From contig CABXEK010000008.1 in assembly GCA_902511185.1 (NCBI GenBank), forward strand, positions 1-35,606: DNA of 35,606 nucleotides, written 5' to 3'. Below, piece after piece: positions 26,206 to 34,202 of this stretch (position 1 is the first letter of the stretch; every line of letters begins with the position of its first letter). The DNA comes from an uncultured Pelagibacteraceae bacterium. GTDB taxonomy: Bacteria; Pseudomonadota; Alphaproteobacteria; Pelagibacterales; Pelagibacteraceae. The notes beneath the pieces were generated by a model. That model made no database searches and had not been told where the DNA came from. It was given only the letters and a program-made list of their open reading frames with translations. A program made the position numbers and the translations under genes.

Positions 26206-26696
26206 AAAATTTTTATTTTTGAACTTTTTTTAATTATTTTAAGCATAATCAAAAAATCTTTTTCTTTTAAAGCAATACATCCGGCCGTGGGTTTGTAATC
26301 TTTAGTAAGATGAATAAAAATACAACTACCTAGCCCTGTAATAGGTTTTTTAAAGTTATACTTAATTGGAATTAAAAAATCATATTTATAATCTTTTCTA
26401 TTTAATTTTTCATGTTTAATTACTTTTTCTATTTTAAAAAGTTTGTTATATTTTTTTGGAAAACGAGCATCATCACACCAACCCATATATTTTTTTATTT
26501 TAATACATTTTAATAAAGTTAATGGTTTTTTTTTACGATCTCCCCTAAAATATAGATTCTCTATTTCAAAGGTTCCTTTTGGCGTTTTTTTATCTCCTTC
26601 TTTTTTATTCAATGTTGATCCCTTTTTCCCAATACAACACCTAAATTTAAATTCATCTATTTGAAGAGTGTGTTTATTTTTAACAAAAATTGTCAT
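26202..26696 (-). CDS. L,D-transpeptidase (YkuD-fold) protein without a visible signal peptide
   Basis: A 164-residue YkuD-domain protein. The catalytic motif is IFIHLTKDYKPTAGCIAL, with His129 and nucleophile Cys140, close to the short COG3786-type motif (HxxxxxxxPTxGCxAL). GDKKTPKGTFEI (34-45) is the conserved strand-turn near the active site. Enzymes of this fold make 3-3 peptidoglycan or protein-peptidoglycan links outside the inner membrane, but no signal peptide or N-terminal membrane helix is visible here. It is divergent, with a 15-base gap, from the OmpR-type regulator, a pairing I recall in other alphaproteobacteria. Confidence 0.85.
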   Translation of the reverse strand: MTIFVKNKHTLQIDEFKFRCCIGKKGSTLNKKEGDKKTPKGTFEIENLYFRGDRKKKPLTLLKCIKIKKYMGWCDDARFPKKYNKLFKIEKVIKHEKLNRKDYKYDFLIPIKYNFKKPITGLGSCIFIHLTKDYKPTAGCIALKEKDFLIMLKIIKKSSKIKIF

Positions 26697-26711
26697 ATTC
26701 TCCTTTTAAGT

Positions 26712-27269
26712 ATGCAGAATTTAATAATATATAAGTTTACATCATTATATCATATTCTCGAAGAACTTAGTCTAGATTTAAATTTTAATATAAGTTTTGT
26801 AGATGATGTTAATTCTTTAAATAATAAATTAAAAAATCATAATAATTATCTAATTATATCTAATAAGAAATATTTAGATATTAGTAATCAATTTGTTTTA
26901 GAAAATACTCCAATTAATATTTTTAAATTAGTAGAAAAAATAAATATTGAATTTTTAAAATTACAATTTAATAGCCAGTCACATGTGAAAGTAAAAAATT
27001 ATATTATAGATCTAAATTCAAGAGAAATGTCAGTAAATAGTACCAAGATTAAGTTGACCGAAAAAGAAATTAATACAATCATCTATTTATCTAAATCAAA
27101 CAAACCAGTTAGCATTGATAAATTACAAGAAAAGGTGTGGAGCTATCAATCTGATATTGAAACTCATACTGTTGAAACTCATATCTACCGTTTAAGAAAA
27201 AAAATTCTAAACATATTTAATGATAAAGAATTTATAATTAGTGAAAAAAATGGTTATCAAATCAAATAA
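26712..27269 (+). CDS. OmpR-type winged-helix regulator with a degenerate receiver domain
   Basis: A 185-residue protein, taken from the second Met of the ORF-track entry because the 17 codons before it lie within the opposite gene and are unlike a receiver start. The C-terminal 95 residues are a clear OmpR/PhoB winged helix: LTEKEINTIIYLSK, VSIDKLQEKVW, then the recognition helix ETHTVETHIYRLRKKI and the wing ending GYQIK. The N-terminal 75 residues look like a shortened receiver without the acidic cluster and phospho-Asp at the end of strand 3 (LIISNKKY). Phosphorylation by a usual histidine kinase is therefore unlikely. It may control the divergent L,D-transpeptidase gene (inference). Confidence 0.83.
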   Translation: MQNLIIYKFTSLYHILEELSLDLNFNISFVDDVNSLNNKLKNHNNYLIISNKKYLDISNQFVLENTPINIFKLVEKINIEFLKLQFNSQSHVKVKNYIIDLNSREMSVNSTKIKLTEKEINTIIYLSKSNKPVSIDKLQEKVWSYQSDIETHTVETHIYRLRKKILNIFNDKEFIISEKNGYQIK

Positions 27270-27375
27270 GAAAAATCCGATAGTTAAAGATTTGTTTACT
27301 AAAAAATATAAACCAAAAATAGTTAAACCTAAAAAAGGTAAAGGAAGTTTTAAAAGAAAAAAAAACCAAATTTAA
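27250..27375 (+). CDS. arfA: ArfA-like alternative ribosome-rescue factor (41 aa, not in the ORF track)
   Basis: A 41-codon gene beginning MVIKSNKKNP and carrying DLFTKKYKPKIVKPKKGKGS followed by FKRKK. This fits ArfA, whose E. coli form has [21 protein letters not shown]: the LF, the basic run and KKGKGS-aromatic-x-RK are in order. ArfA sits in the empty mRNA channel of stalled ribosomes and recruits RF2 when no stop codon is present. It overlaps the regulator gene by 20 bases in another frame and so is probably translationally coupled; a GTG three codons upstream is another start. The protein lacks the hydrophobic tail of full-length E. coli ArfA, resembling its active truncated form. Its stop shares TTAA with the adenosine-kinase gene. 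Confidence 0.7.
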   Translation: MVIKSNKKNPIVKDLFTKKYKPKIVKPKKGKGSFKRKKNQI

Positions 27376-28301
27376 AGTCTTGCCCCAATTTGCTGTATTA
27401 CCTTTGATGACATTTCAGTACCTTTTTTGAGACATTCCCTTGTAGATAATTTGTTGATGTATCCATGTAAAAATCCAGCAGCAAAGAGATCTCCTGCTCC
27501 TGTAAGGTCAACAATTTTTAGATTTTTTTGTATATCACTTTCAACAACTTCATCACCATTAATTGCAACAGCACCTTTTTCTCCTCTAGTTACAATCATT
27601 AATTTATTAAGTTTTTTTGAAAAGTTTATAACCTCATCAAAATTTTTTGCTTCAATTAATGAGGTAATTTCTTGTTCATTAGCAAAAGTTATATCAAGCT
27701 TATTTTTAACTAGGTTTAAAAAATGAGGTTTGTGTCTATCTACACAAAATAGATCAGAGAGTGACATAGCAACTTTGTTTGCATTATTTATAGCTTTATC
27801 AAAAGCTTTCTTGGGATCTCCCTCATCCCATAAGTAACCTTCCAAAAATATTATCTCACTTTTTCTAATTGCATCAGAGCTAACATCTTTTTCATTAATT
27901 TTTCCTGCCGTTCCTAAGAAAGTACACATTGTTCTTTCTGAGTCTGGGGTTACCAATATTAAACATGTTCCAGTTGGTAATTCCTCTCTCTTTTTAGAAT
28001 AAAAGTATTCTACATTTTCTTTTTTCAATCCTTCTTCGTAATTGCTACCAAATTCATCATCTGAAATTTTACCTATAAAGCCAGCTTTATTACCAAGCTG
28101 AGATATACCAACTATTGAGTTTGCAACAGAGCCTCCAGAAACTGTTTTTTCAATTTTAAGATTTTTTAATAAATTTTGAAATTCATTCTCATCAAAAAAT
28201 AATTTCATTGTGCTTTTTGTGAGATTATTTTGTACAATAAAATTGTCATCCACTTTACAAATGACATCTACTATAGCATTTCCTATTCCTAAGATTTTCA
28301 T
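27372..28301 (-). CDS. PfkB-family adenosine/sugar kinase (adenosine kinase-like)
   Basis: A 309-residue ribokinase-fold enzyme. Substrate-side motifs are GIGNAIVDVICKV (5-17) and TVSGGSVANSIVGISQLGNKAGFIGKIS, the standard first PfkB signature. The second signature DLTGAGDLFAAGFLHGY holds the catalytic Asp. Alphaproteobacterial proteins of this type are usually annotated as adenosine kinase, but PfkB members differ in substrate and the sequence alone does not decide. It is the last gene of the grpE-dnaK-dnaJ-dapB-nth run. Confidence 0.85.
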   Translation of the reverse strand: MKILGIGNAIVDVICKVDDNFIVQNNLTKSTMKLFFDENEFQNLLKNLKIEKTVSGGSVANSIVGISQLGNKAGFIGKISDDEFGSNYEEGLKKENVEYFYSKKREELPTGTCLILVTPDSERTMCTFLGTAGKINEKDVSSDAIRKSEIIFLEGYLWDEGDPKKAFDKAINNANKVAMSLSDLFCVDRHKPHFLNLVKNKLDITFANEQEITSLIEAKNFDEVINFSKKLNKLMIVTRGEKGAVAINGDEVVESDIQKNLKIVDLTGAGDLFAAGFLHGYINKLSTRECLKKGTEMSSKVIQQIGARL

Positions 28302-28302
28302 A

Positions 28303-28956
28303 TTAAGCCTTTTTGGTAATAACAGGTTTTTTTCTATTTGGGTAGCAAGTAGTGCATATTTTGCAGGTTAAACCATAACAATCTCTTGCCTTGCAATATT
28401 CTCTGCCATAAAAAATTATTTGTAAATGAAGTTTAGACCAAGTTTTTTTTGGAAATATTCTTTTTAAATCTTTCTCAGTTTGAATTACATTTTTTCCATT
28501 TGATAAACCCCAGCGTTGTGCAAGTCTATGAATATGAGTATCAACAGCGAAAGCTGGATATCCAAAACCTTGAGACATTACTACACTTGCTGTTTTATGT
28601 CCTACACCAGGTAGTTTTTCAAGTTCTTCAAAAGTTTTAGGCACTTTACCCTTGTGTTTTTCTAACACTTGCTTTGACATCAAGTAAATACTTTTTGCTT
28701 TGACTCTAAAAATACCGATTTTCTTAATTAATTTTTCAATTTTTTTTCTGCCTAATTTTACGAAATGTCCTGGCTTATAGTATTTTGGGTATATATTTTT
28801 AGTAACGTTGTTGACATTTATATCGGTGCATTGTGCAGAAAGAAGAACGGATATCAAAAGTGTGAAAGTGTTTTTACTTTTAAGAGGGACTGGTGTTTTA
28901 GGATAAATTTTATTTAATACTTTAATTATTATTTTTGCTTTTTGTTTTTCATTCAT
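28303..28956 (-). CDS. nth: Nth, endonuclease III
   Basis: A bifunctional DNA glycosylase/AP lyase that removes oxidised pyrimidines. The 217-residue protein has the helix-hairpin-helix LEKLPGVGHKTASVVM with catalytic Lys121 and the partner Asp139 in FAVDTHIHRLAQR. The C-terminal iron-sulfur region reads YCKARDCYGLTCKICTTC with five cysteines (188, 193, 198, 201, 204); the spacing is not the usual C-x6-C-x2-C-x5-C. One base overlaps the dapB stop. Confidence 0.94.
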   Translation of the reverse strand: MNEKQKAKIIIKVLNKIYPKTPVPLKSKNTFTLLISVLLSAQCTDINVNNVTKNIYPKYYKPGHFVKLGRKKIEKLIKKIGIFRVKAKSIYLMSKQVLEKHKGKVPKTFEELEKLPGVGHKTASVVMSQGFGYPAFAVDTHIHRLAQRWGLSNGKNVIQTEKDLKRIFPKKTWSKLHLQIIFYGREYCKARDCYGLTCKICTTCYPNRKKPVITKKA

Positions 28957-29732
28957 TATGAAAAGTTAAGCAAATCTCTCATAGAGTATAATCCTGGCTT
29001 TTTTTTCATTAGCCATTTAGAGGCCGTTAAAGCTCCATCAGAGTATAGAGCTCTATCAAAAGCTTCGTGATTTAGCGTAATTATTTCTTTTCCACTTGAG
29101 AATTTTACTTCATGTTCACCAATAATTTCACCTTTTCTTATAGAGTTAAAGTTAATTTTTTTTCCATAGGGAAAAGTTTTTTTATTTAAAAATTTTTTAC
29201 CTAATAAATTATACAAATCTTTATTTTTTCCGTCTGCAATTCCCTTTCCAAGCATTAAAGCTGTGCCAGATGGATAATCTTTTTTATGTTTGTGGTGTAC
29301 TTCAAATATTTTACTTAAATATTCATCGTTTAGTGATTTTGATGCAATTTCAGTTAAATACATTAACAAATTTACACCTAAACTCATGTTGCCAGCTTTT
29401 AAAATAGATATTTTTTTTGAATATTTTTTAATTTGGCTTTCTTGCATTCTATTAAAACCAGTCGTTCCAATCACGACCTTTTTTTTTAGTTTTGATGCTA
29501 TTTTTAATATTTCTAGGGTGCAATCAGGGACAGTAAAATCAATAATTATATCTGTCTTTTTAAACACTTTATCAGAATTTAATTCTGGTCTAATCCCATT
29601 AAATTTTTTATTTATTGATCTACTTTCTGTAAGTGCAACTAATTTAAAATTTTTATTTTTTTTAGATGACTTAATAAGTTGCTGGCCCATTCTGCCCATG
29701 CATCCTGAAATCGCTAAATTAATTTTTTTCAT
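28956..29732 (-). CDS. dapB: DapB, 4-hydroxy-tetrahydrodipicolinate reductase
   Basis: Reduces the dihydrodipicolinate-type intermediate with NAD(P)H on the way to diaminopimelate and lysine. The 258-residue protein has the nucleotide loop ISGCMGRMGQQL (8-19), the central VVIGTTGF, and the catalytic block EVHHKHKKDYPSGTAL with its His and Lys. C-terminal SRDLL-like SMRDLLNF is normal. It starts 37 bases after the dnaJ stop, a frequent alphaproteobacterial neighbour pair. Confidence 0.96.
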   Translation of the reverse strand: MKKINLAISGCMGRMGQQLIKSSKKNKNFKLVALTESRSINKKFNGIRPELNSDKVFKKTDIIIDFTVPDCTLEILKIASKLKKKVVIGTTGFNRMQESQIKKYSKKISILKAGNMSLGVNLLMYLTEIASKSLNDEYLSKIFEVHHKHKKDYPSGTALMLGKGIADGKNKDLYNLLGKKFLNKKTFPYGKKINFNSIRKGEIIGEHEVKFSSGKEIITLNHEAFDRALYSDGALTASKWLMKKKPGLYSMRDLLNFS

Positions 29733-29769
29733 TTTGGAAAATATTAACCTTTTTTAGTTAATTAGTCTT

Positions 29770-30900
29770 TTATTTTTTCCAGAAACTTTTTGCTTTTTGA
29801 AAGAATTTTCTAATACTTGGATTTGATTTTTCGTTTTCAATTTCTCTAAATTTTTCAAGTAATTCTTTTTGTTGTTTATTTAAAGATATTGGTACTTCCG
29901 TATTAACCTGAACATATAGATCTCCATAATCTCCTCTACGCATAAAGGGCATTCCTTTACCTTTAAGCCTAAATTGTTTACCACTTTGTGTACCATCTGG
30001 AATCTTAATTTTTGCTTTACCTCCATCAATTGTTGGTATTTCAATTGTTGTTCCCAGTGCAGCATCAGCTATTGAAATTGGAAATTCAAAAAATAAATTT
30101 TCATCCGATCTTTTAAATAAATCATGGGAATTGACGTTTATAAATAAGTATAAATCTCCTGTAGATCCGCCTCTAATTCCAGCTTCACCTTTTCCGGCCA
30201 ATCTAATTCTTGTTCCATCATCAACACCTTTTGGTATTGTTACAGATATTTTTTTTGAAGCTTGTTTCTTACCTTGACCATTACAATCAATACATGGATT
30301 GGTAATTTCTTCTCCATTACCATTACATTGAGGGCAAGTTTGCTGAACAGTAAAAAATCCTTGGTTAGATCTTATTTTTCCATTTCCACCACAATAAGTA
30401 CATCTATCAGGAGAATGACCAGGTTTAGAGCCATTTCCTTTGCATGTATTACATTTTTCTGTTGTTGAAAACTTTATATCCTGTTTTTTACCTTCATAAG
30501 CTTCCTCTAGTGAAATTGACAAATCATATCTTAAATCTGATCCTCTATTATTTGAGCTCGCTCTATTTCTTGATCTTCCACCTCCTCCAAAATCTCCAAA
30601 AAAATCTTCAAAAATGTCAGAGAAATCAGCTCCACCGAAACCACCGAAACCTCCTCCTTGTCTGCCGCCACCATTTTCAAAAGCTGCATGACCAAAATTA
30701 TCATAATTTTGTTTTTTTTCTTTATCTGAAAGGATGCCATAGGCTTCACTGGCTTCTTTAAATTTATCTTCTGCAGTTTTGTCACCTGGATTTTTGTCAG
30801 GATGGTATTTTACAGCAAGCTTTCTGTAGGCTGATTTTAATTCTTCTGGGGATGCAGTTTTTCCAACACCTAGGACGTCATAAAAATCTCTTTTAGCCAT
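29770..30900 (-). CDS. dnaJ: DnaJ, Hsp40 co-chaperone
   Basis: Delivers unfolded clients to DnaK and stimulates its ATPase. The 376-residue protein has the J domain (1-70) with HPD at 33-35. A Gly/Phe-rich linker ([14 protein letters not shown], about 76-105) follows, then the zinc-binding region with four CxxCxGxG repeats ([32 protein letters not shown]). Two C-terminal substrate-binding beta domains complete it. Everything expected of a type I DnaJ is present. It lies 32 bases downstream of dnaK. Confidence 0.98.
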   Translation of the reverse strand: MAKRDFYDVLGVGKTASPEELKSAYRKLAVKYHPDKNPGDKTAEDKFKEASEAYGILSDKEKKQNYDNFGHAAFENGGGRQGGGFGGFGGADFSDIFEDFFGDFGGGGRSRNRASSNNRGSDLRYDLSISLEEAYEGKKQDIKFSTTEKCNTCKGNGSKPGHSPDRCTYCGGNGKIRSNQGFFTVQQTCPQCNGNGEEITNPCIDCNGQGKKQASKKISVTIPKGVDDGTRIRLAGKGEAGIRGGSTGDLYLFINVNSHDLFKRSDENLFFEFPISIADAALGTTIEIPTIDGGKAKIKIPDGTQSGKQFRLKGKGMPFMRRGDYGDLYVQVNTEVPISLNKQQKELLEKFREIENEKSNPSIRKFFQKAKSFWKK

Positions 30901-30932
30901 AAGTTATTTTGAGATAATAGTTGTTGGAATTT

Positions 30933-32867
30933 TTAAGCGCTTTTTTCTTTATCTTCTTCCTTATTTTCTTCTTTTACTTCTTCAAAATCTGCATCAACTA
31001 CGTTATCGTCTTTTTTCCCTTCGTCATTATTTTTACTATCATCGGGTGAGTCTGGTTTCTTTTCTTGAGATTTGTATATAGCCTCTCCTAATTTCATTGA
31101 AGCTTGAACTAAAGTTTCTGTTTTTTTTTTAATATCTTCATTATCAGTTGCTTTTAGAGCCTCTTTTAAACTAGATGAAGCATCTTCAATTGCTTTTTTC
31201 TCAGCATCTGTAATTTTAGATCCATGTTCTTTAAGATTTTTTTCAGTTGAGTGAATTAGAGTATCAGCTTGGTTTCTTACATCTACAGACTCTCTTTTCT
31301 TTTTATCTTCTTCTTTGTTAGCTTCTGCATCTTTGACCATTTTTTCAATTTCTTCTTCGCTTAATCCTCCTGAAGCTTGAATCTGGATTTTTTGTTCTTT
31401 ACCAGTACCCTTATCTTTTGCAGAAACGCTAACTATTCCGTTTGCATCAATATCGAAAGTTACTTCAATTTGAGGAACTCCTCTTGGTGCAGGAGCAATA
31501 CCAACTAATTCAAAGTTACCTAACATTTTGTTATCAGTTGCCATTTCTCTCTCACCTTGAAGCACTCTTATTGAAACTGCAGGCTGGTTATCTTCAGCTG
31601 TAGAAAATACTTGGCTTTTCTTTGTTGGAATTGTTGTATTTTTTTCAATTAATTTAGTAGAAACCCCACCTAGAGTTTCAATACCTAATGATAAAGGTGT
31701 AACATCTAGAAGAAGCACATCTTTTACATCTCCTTGAAGCACCCCTGCCTGAATAGCTGCACCCATTGCTACTACTTCGTCAGGATTAACACTTTTATTT
31801 GGGTCTTTTCCAAAAAAGTTTTTAACTTCAGTTAAAACTTTAGGCATTCTCGTCATTCCACCTACCAAAACAATTTCATCAATTTCACTTGCAGAAATTC
31901 CAGCATCCTTCAATGCAGTTTTACATGGCGGCAATGTCTTAGCTATTAAATCTTCAACAAGAGCTTCTAATTTTGCTCTAGTCATTTTTAGATTAATATG
32001 TTTCGGTCCAGTTTTATCTGCAGTTATAAATGGCAAATTAATATCTGTTTGTTCTGCTGAAGAAAGTTCAATTTTAGCTTTCTCTGCTGCTTCTTTTAGT
32101 CTTTGAAGTGCAAGTTTATCGGATGTTAGATCAATACCATTGTCTTTTTTAAACTCAGAAATTAGATAATCTACTATTGAATTATCAAAGTCTTCACCAC
32201 CTAAAAAAGTATCTCCATTAGTTGATTTAACTTCAAATACACCATCACCTAATTCAAGAATTGAAACATCAAATGTTCCTCCACCTAAATCATACACTGC
32301 AATTTTTTTATTTTGTTTTTTATCTAAACCATATGCTAGTGATGCTGCAGTAGGCTCATTAATAATTCTTAAAACTTCTAGGCCAGCAATTTTTCCAGCA
32401 TCTTTTGTAGCCTGCCTTTGAGCATCATTAAAGTATGCAGGAACAGTTATCACTGCTTTAGTTACTTCTTGACCTAAATATTTTTCAGCTGTTTCTTTCA
32501 TTTTTTGCAGAATAAAAGCAGATATTTGAGAAGGTGAATATTTTTCTCCTTTTGCCTCAATCCAAGCATCACCTTTTTCAGAGTTAACTATTTTAAAAGG
32601 AGCTGCTGCTATATCTTTTTTTACAGTCGGGTCTTCAAAATTTCTTCCAATCAGTCTTTTAACAGCAAAAATTGTATTTTCAGGATTTGTTACAGCCTGT
32701 CTTTTGGCTGGTTGACCAACTAATTTTTCGCCATCATCTGTAAAAGCTACAACCGAAGGAGTAGTTCTTGCACCTTCAGCGTTCTCTAAAACTTTAGGTT
32801 GGGTACCTTCCATAATTGATACACATGAGTTTGTAGTACCAAGGTCTATTCCAATGATTTTGCTCAT
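30933..32867 (-). CDS. dnaK: DnaK, Hsp70 chaperone
   Basis: The main cytosolic Hsp70. The 644-residue protein begins [20 protein letters not shown] and has the ATPase signatures [16 protein letters not shown] and [12 protein letters not shown]. The substrate-binding domain starts at [16 protein letters not shown], followed by a helical lid and an acidic tail ending in [16 protein letters not shown]. Ahead of the ATG is an AGAGAG ribosome-binding-like element and a separate heat-shock promoter in the 60-base grpE-dnaK gap. Confidence 0.98.
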   Translation of the reverse strand: MSKIIGIDLGTTNSCVSIMEGTQPKVLENAEGARTTPSVVAFTDDGEKLVGQPAKRQAVTNPENTIFAVKRLIGRNFEDPTVKKDIAAAPFKIVNSEKGDAWIEAKGEKYSPSQISAFILQKMKETAEKYLGQEVTKAVITVPAYFNDAQRQATKDAGKIAGLEVLRIINEPTAASLAYGLDKKQNKKIAVYDLGGGTFDVSILELGDGVFEVKSTNGDTFLGGEDFDNSIVDYLISEFKKDNGIDLTSDKLALQRLKEAAEKAKIELSSAEQTDINLPFITADKTGPKHINLKMTRAKLEALVEDLIAKTLPPCKTALKDAGISASEIDEIVLVGGMTRMPKVLTEVKNFFGKDPNKSVNPDEVVAMGAAIQAGVLQGDVKDVLLLDVTPLSLGIETLGGVSTKLIEKNTTIPTKKSQVFSTAEDNQPAVSIRVLQGEREMATDNKMLGNFELVGIAPAPRGVPQIEVTFDIDANGIVSVSAKDKGTGKEQKIQIQASGGLSEEEIEKMVKDAEANKEEDKKKRESVDVRNQADTLIHSTEKNLKEHGSKITDAEKKAIEDASSSLKEALKATDNEDIKKKTETLVQASMKLGEAIYKSQEKKPDSPDDSKNNDEGKKDDNVVDADFEEVKEENKEEDKEKSA

Positions 32868-32887
32868 AATTTTATTCTCTCTTTCAT

Positions 32888-32913
32888 ATATGTGTTAATA
32901 TTAAATCTGCAAG
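32888..32913 (-). promoter_or_regulatory. Candidate sigma-32-like promoter of dnaK
   Basis: On the minus strand CTTGCAG (32913-32907), 11 bases, ACACATAT (32895-32888). The -35 matches the heat-shock consensus except one base, and the CAT core of the -10 is kept, at the lower end of allowed spacing. It would give dnaK expression independent of grpE. Confidence 0.42.
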
Positions 32914-32927
32914 CTCTCCAAATGCAA

Positions 32928-33563
32928 TTATTTGTCTAAATTCTCCTTGTTTTCCTCATTATTTTCATCTTTTTTTTCTACTTTTTTAGAAACACCAACT
33001 AAAGAAGGTCTTAGCAATCTATCTTTTATCATGAAACCTTTTTGAATTTCTTGAACGATTGTACCTGGTTCTTTTTGATCATCTTCTATTTCCATCATGG
33101 CTTGATGTAAGTTTGGATCTAATTTTTTATTAAGACAATCAATTGGTTTAATATTATTTTTAGTAAAAATAGAAATTAAATCTTTATTAATTATATCAAA
33201 ATGCTCTAAAGTTTTTTTTAACGCTTCAGTATTTTTAAGCGTTTCATCGCTCTCCAAAATTAATTTTGATCTTGTTAAATTATCAATTAAATTTAAAGCT
33301 TCTTTAGCAAAGGCAAAACCTCCATAATCAAATGCATCATTTTTTTCTTTTTCAAACCTTCTTCTTTGGTTTTCCATTTCAGCAAATGTTCTTGTAAGCT
33401 TATCTTCTAATTCTTTTATTTTTTCTTCGGGTGATAATTCTTTTTTTTCTTCTACGTTTGTTTGTTTTTCTTGTTCTTCACTTGATTGTTTATCAGCAAC
33501 ATCATTTTCATTTAATGGTTCTGATGAGGTATTTTCATGCACAATGTTTTCTTCTTTTTCCAT
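32928..33563 (-). CDS. grpE: GrpE, nucleotide exchange factor of DnaK
   Basis: Releases ADP from DnaK to reset the chaperone cycle. The 211-residue protein has a long acidic, Gln/Glu-rich N-terminus (1-55) followed by the coiled coil (ELEDKLTRTFAEMENQRRRFEKEK...). The C-terminal beta domain has NLHQAMMEIEDDQKEPGTIVQEIQKGFMIKDRLLRPSLVGVSK. The Lys-Glu tail is low in complexity. It is first in grpE-dnaK-dnaJ and divergent from rdgB across 42 bases that contain a heat-shock-type promoter. Confidence 0.96.
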   Translation of the reverse strand: MEKEENIVHENTSSEPLNENDVADKQSSEEQEKQTNVEEKKELSPEEKIKELEDKLTRTFAEMENQRRRFEKEKNDAFDYGGFAFAKEALNLIDNLTRSKLILESDETLKNTEALKKTLEHFDIINKDLISIFTKNNIKPIDCLNKKLDPNLHQAMMEIEDDQKEPGTIVQEIQKGFMIKDRLLRPSLVGVSKKVEKKDENNEENKENLDK

Positions 33564-33571
33564 GAAAACAT

Positions 33572-33599
33572 ATATGGTAAGAAATCTTAGAATTGCTAG
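33572..33599 (-). promoter_or_regulatory. Candidate sigma-32-like promoter of grpE
   Basis: On the minus strand CTAGCAA (33599-33593), 13 bases, TACCATAT (33579-33572). The -10 is almost identical to that of hslV (TACCATTT) and the spacing is the same, though the -35 is weaker. The -10 ends eight bases before the grpE ATG. Confidence 0.52.
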
Positions 33600-33605
33600 G
33601 TTTTA

Positions 33606-34202
33606 ATGAAAAAAATTTCAAAATTGCTTATAGGCACTAATAATAAAGGAAAATATAAGGAAATTAGAGATTTACTGCCAAAAAACATTAAAACATACTC
33701 AACATCTGAATTTAATCTTAAAAGTCCAAAGGAAGATGGGCTGAATTTCATAGAAAATTCACTCATCAAATCAAAGTATTTTTCAAAAAAAACTAAATTA
33801 ATATGTTTAGCTGATGACTCAGGACTTGAAATAGATCTATTAGACAAGAATCCAGGAATTTATTCAGCAAGATGGGGTGGAAAAGGGGGAGATTTTGATA
33901 AAGCTATCAATAGAGTTTATAGGGAACTTAAAAAAAAAGACAAAAAATGGAAACAAAAAAAAATAAAAGCAAGATTTATTTGCGCATTGTCAATTAGTTA
34001 TTTGGATAAAAAAATTTCATCTGTTTTAGGTAAAGTGGAAGGATATATTTCAAATGAACCTAGGGGAAGTAATGGATTTGGTTATGATCCAATATTTATT
34101 CCTAAAAATAAAAATAAAACATTTGGAGAGATGAGCTCTTTACAGAAATATAAGATGGATCATCGTTTTGATGCATTTAAAAAGATCAAAAAATTTCTAT
34201 AA
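33606..34202 (+). CDS. rdgB: RdgB/HAM1 family non-canonical purine NTP pyrophosphatase
   Basis: Removes dITP, ITP and XTP from the nucleotide pool. The 198-residue protein begins KLLIGTNNKGKYKEIRDLL (the T/S-N-N-x-K-xxE motif). It has CLADDSGLEIDLLDKNPGIYSARW around the catalytic Asp, and SNGFGYDPIFIPKNKNKTFGEM near the end. Fold and length are normal. It is divergent from grpE, whose heat-shock promoter overlaps its upstream sequence, and in other alphaproteobacteria rdgB is also near grpE. It overlaps the convergent LpoA-like gene by 17 bases. Confidence 0.95.
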   Translation: MKKISKLLIGTNNKGKYKEIRDLLPKNIKTYSTSEFNLKSPKEDGLNFIENSLIKSKYFSKKTKLICLADDSGLEIDLLDKNPGIYSARWGGKGGDFDKAINRVYRELKKKDKKWKQKKIKARFICALSISYLDKKISSVLGKVEGYISNEPRGSNGFGYDPIFIPKNKNKTFGEMSSLQKYKMDHRFDAFKKIKKFL

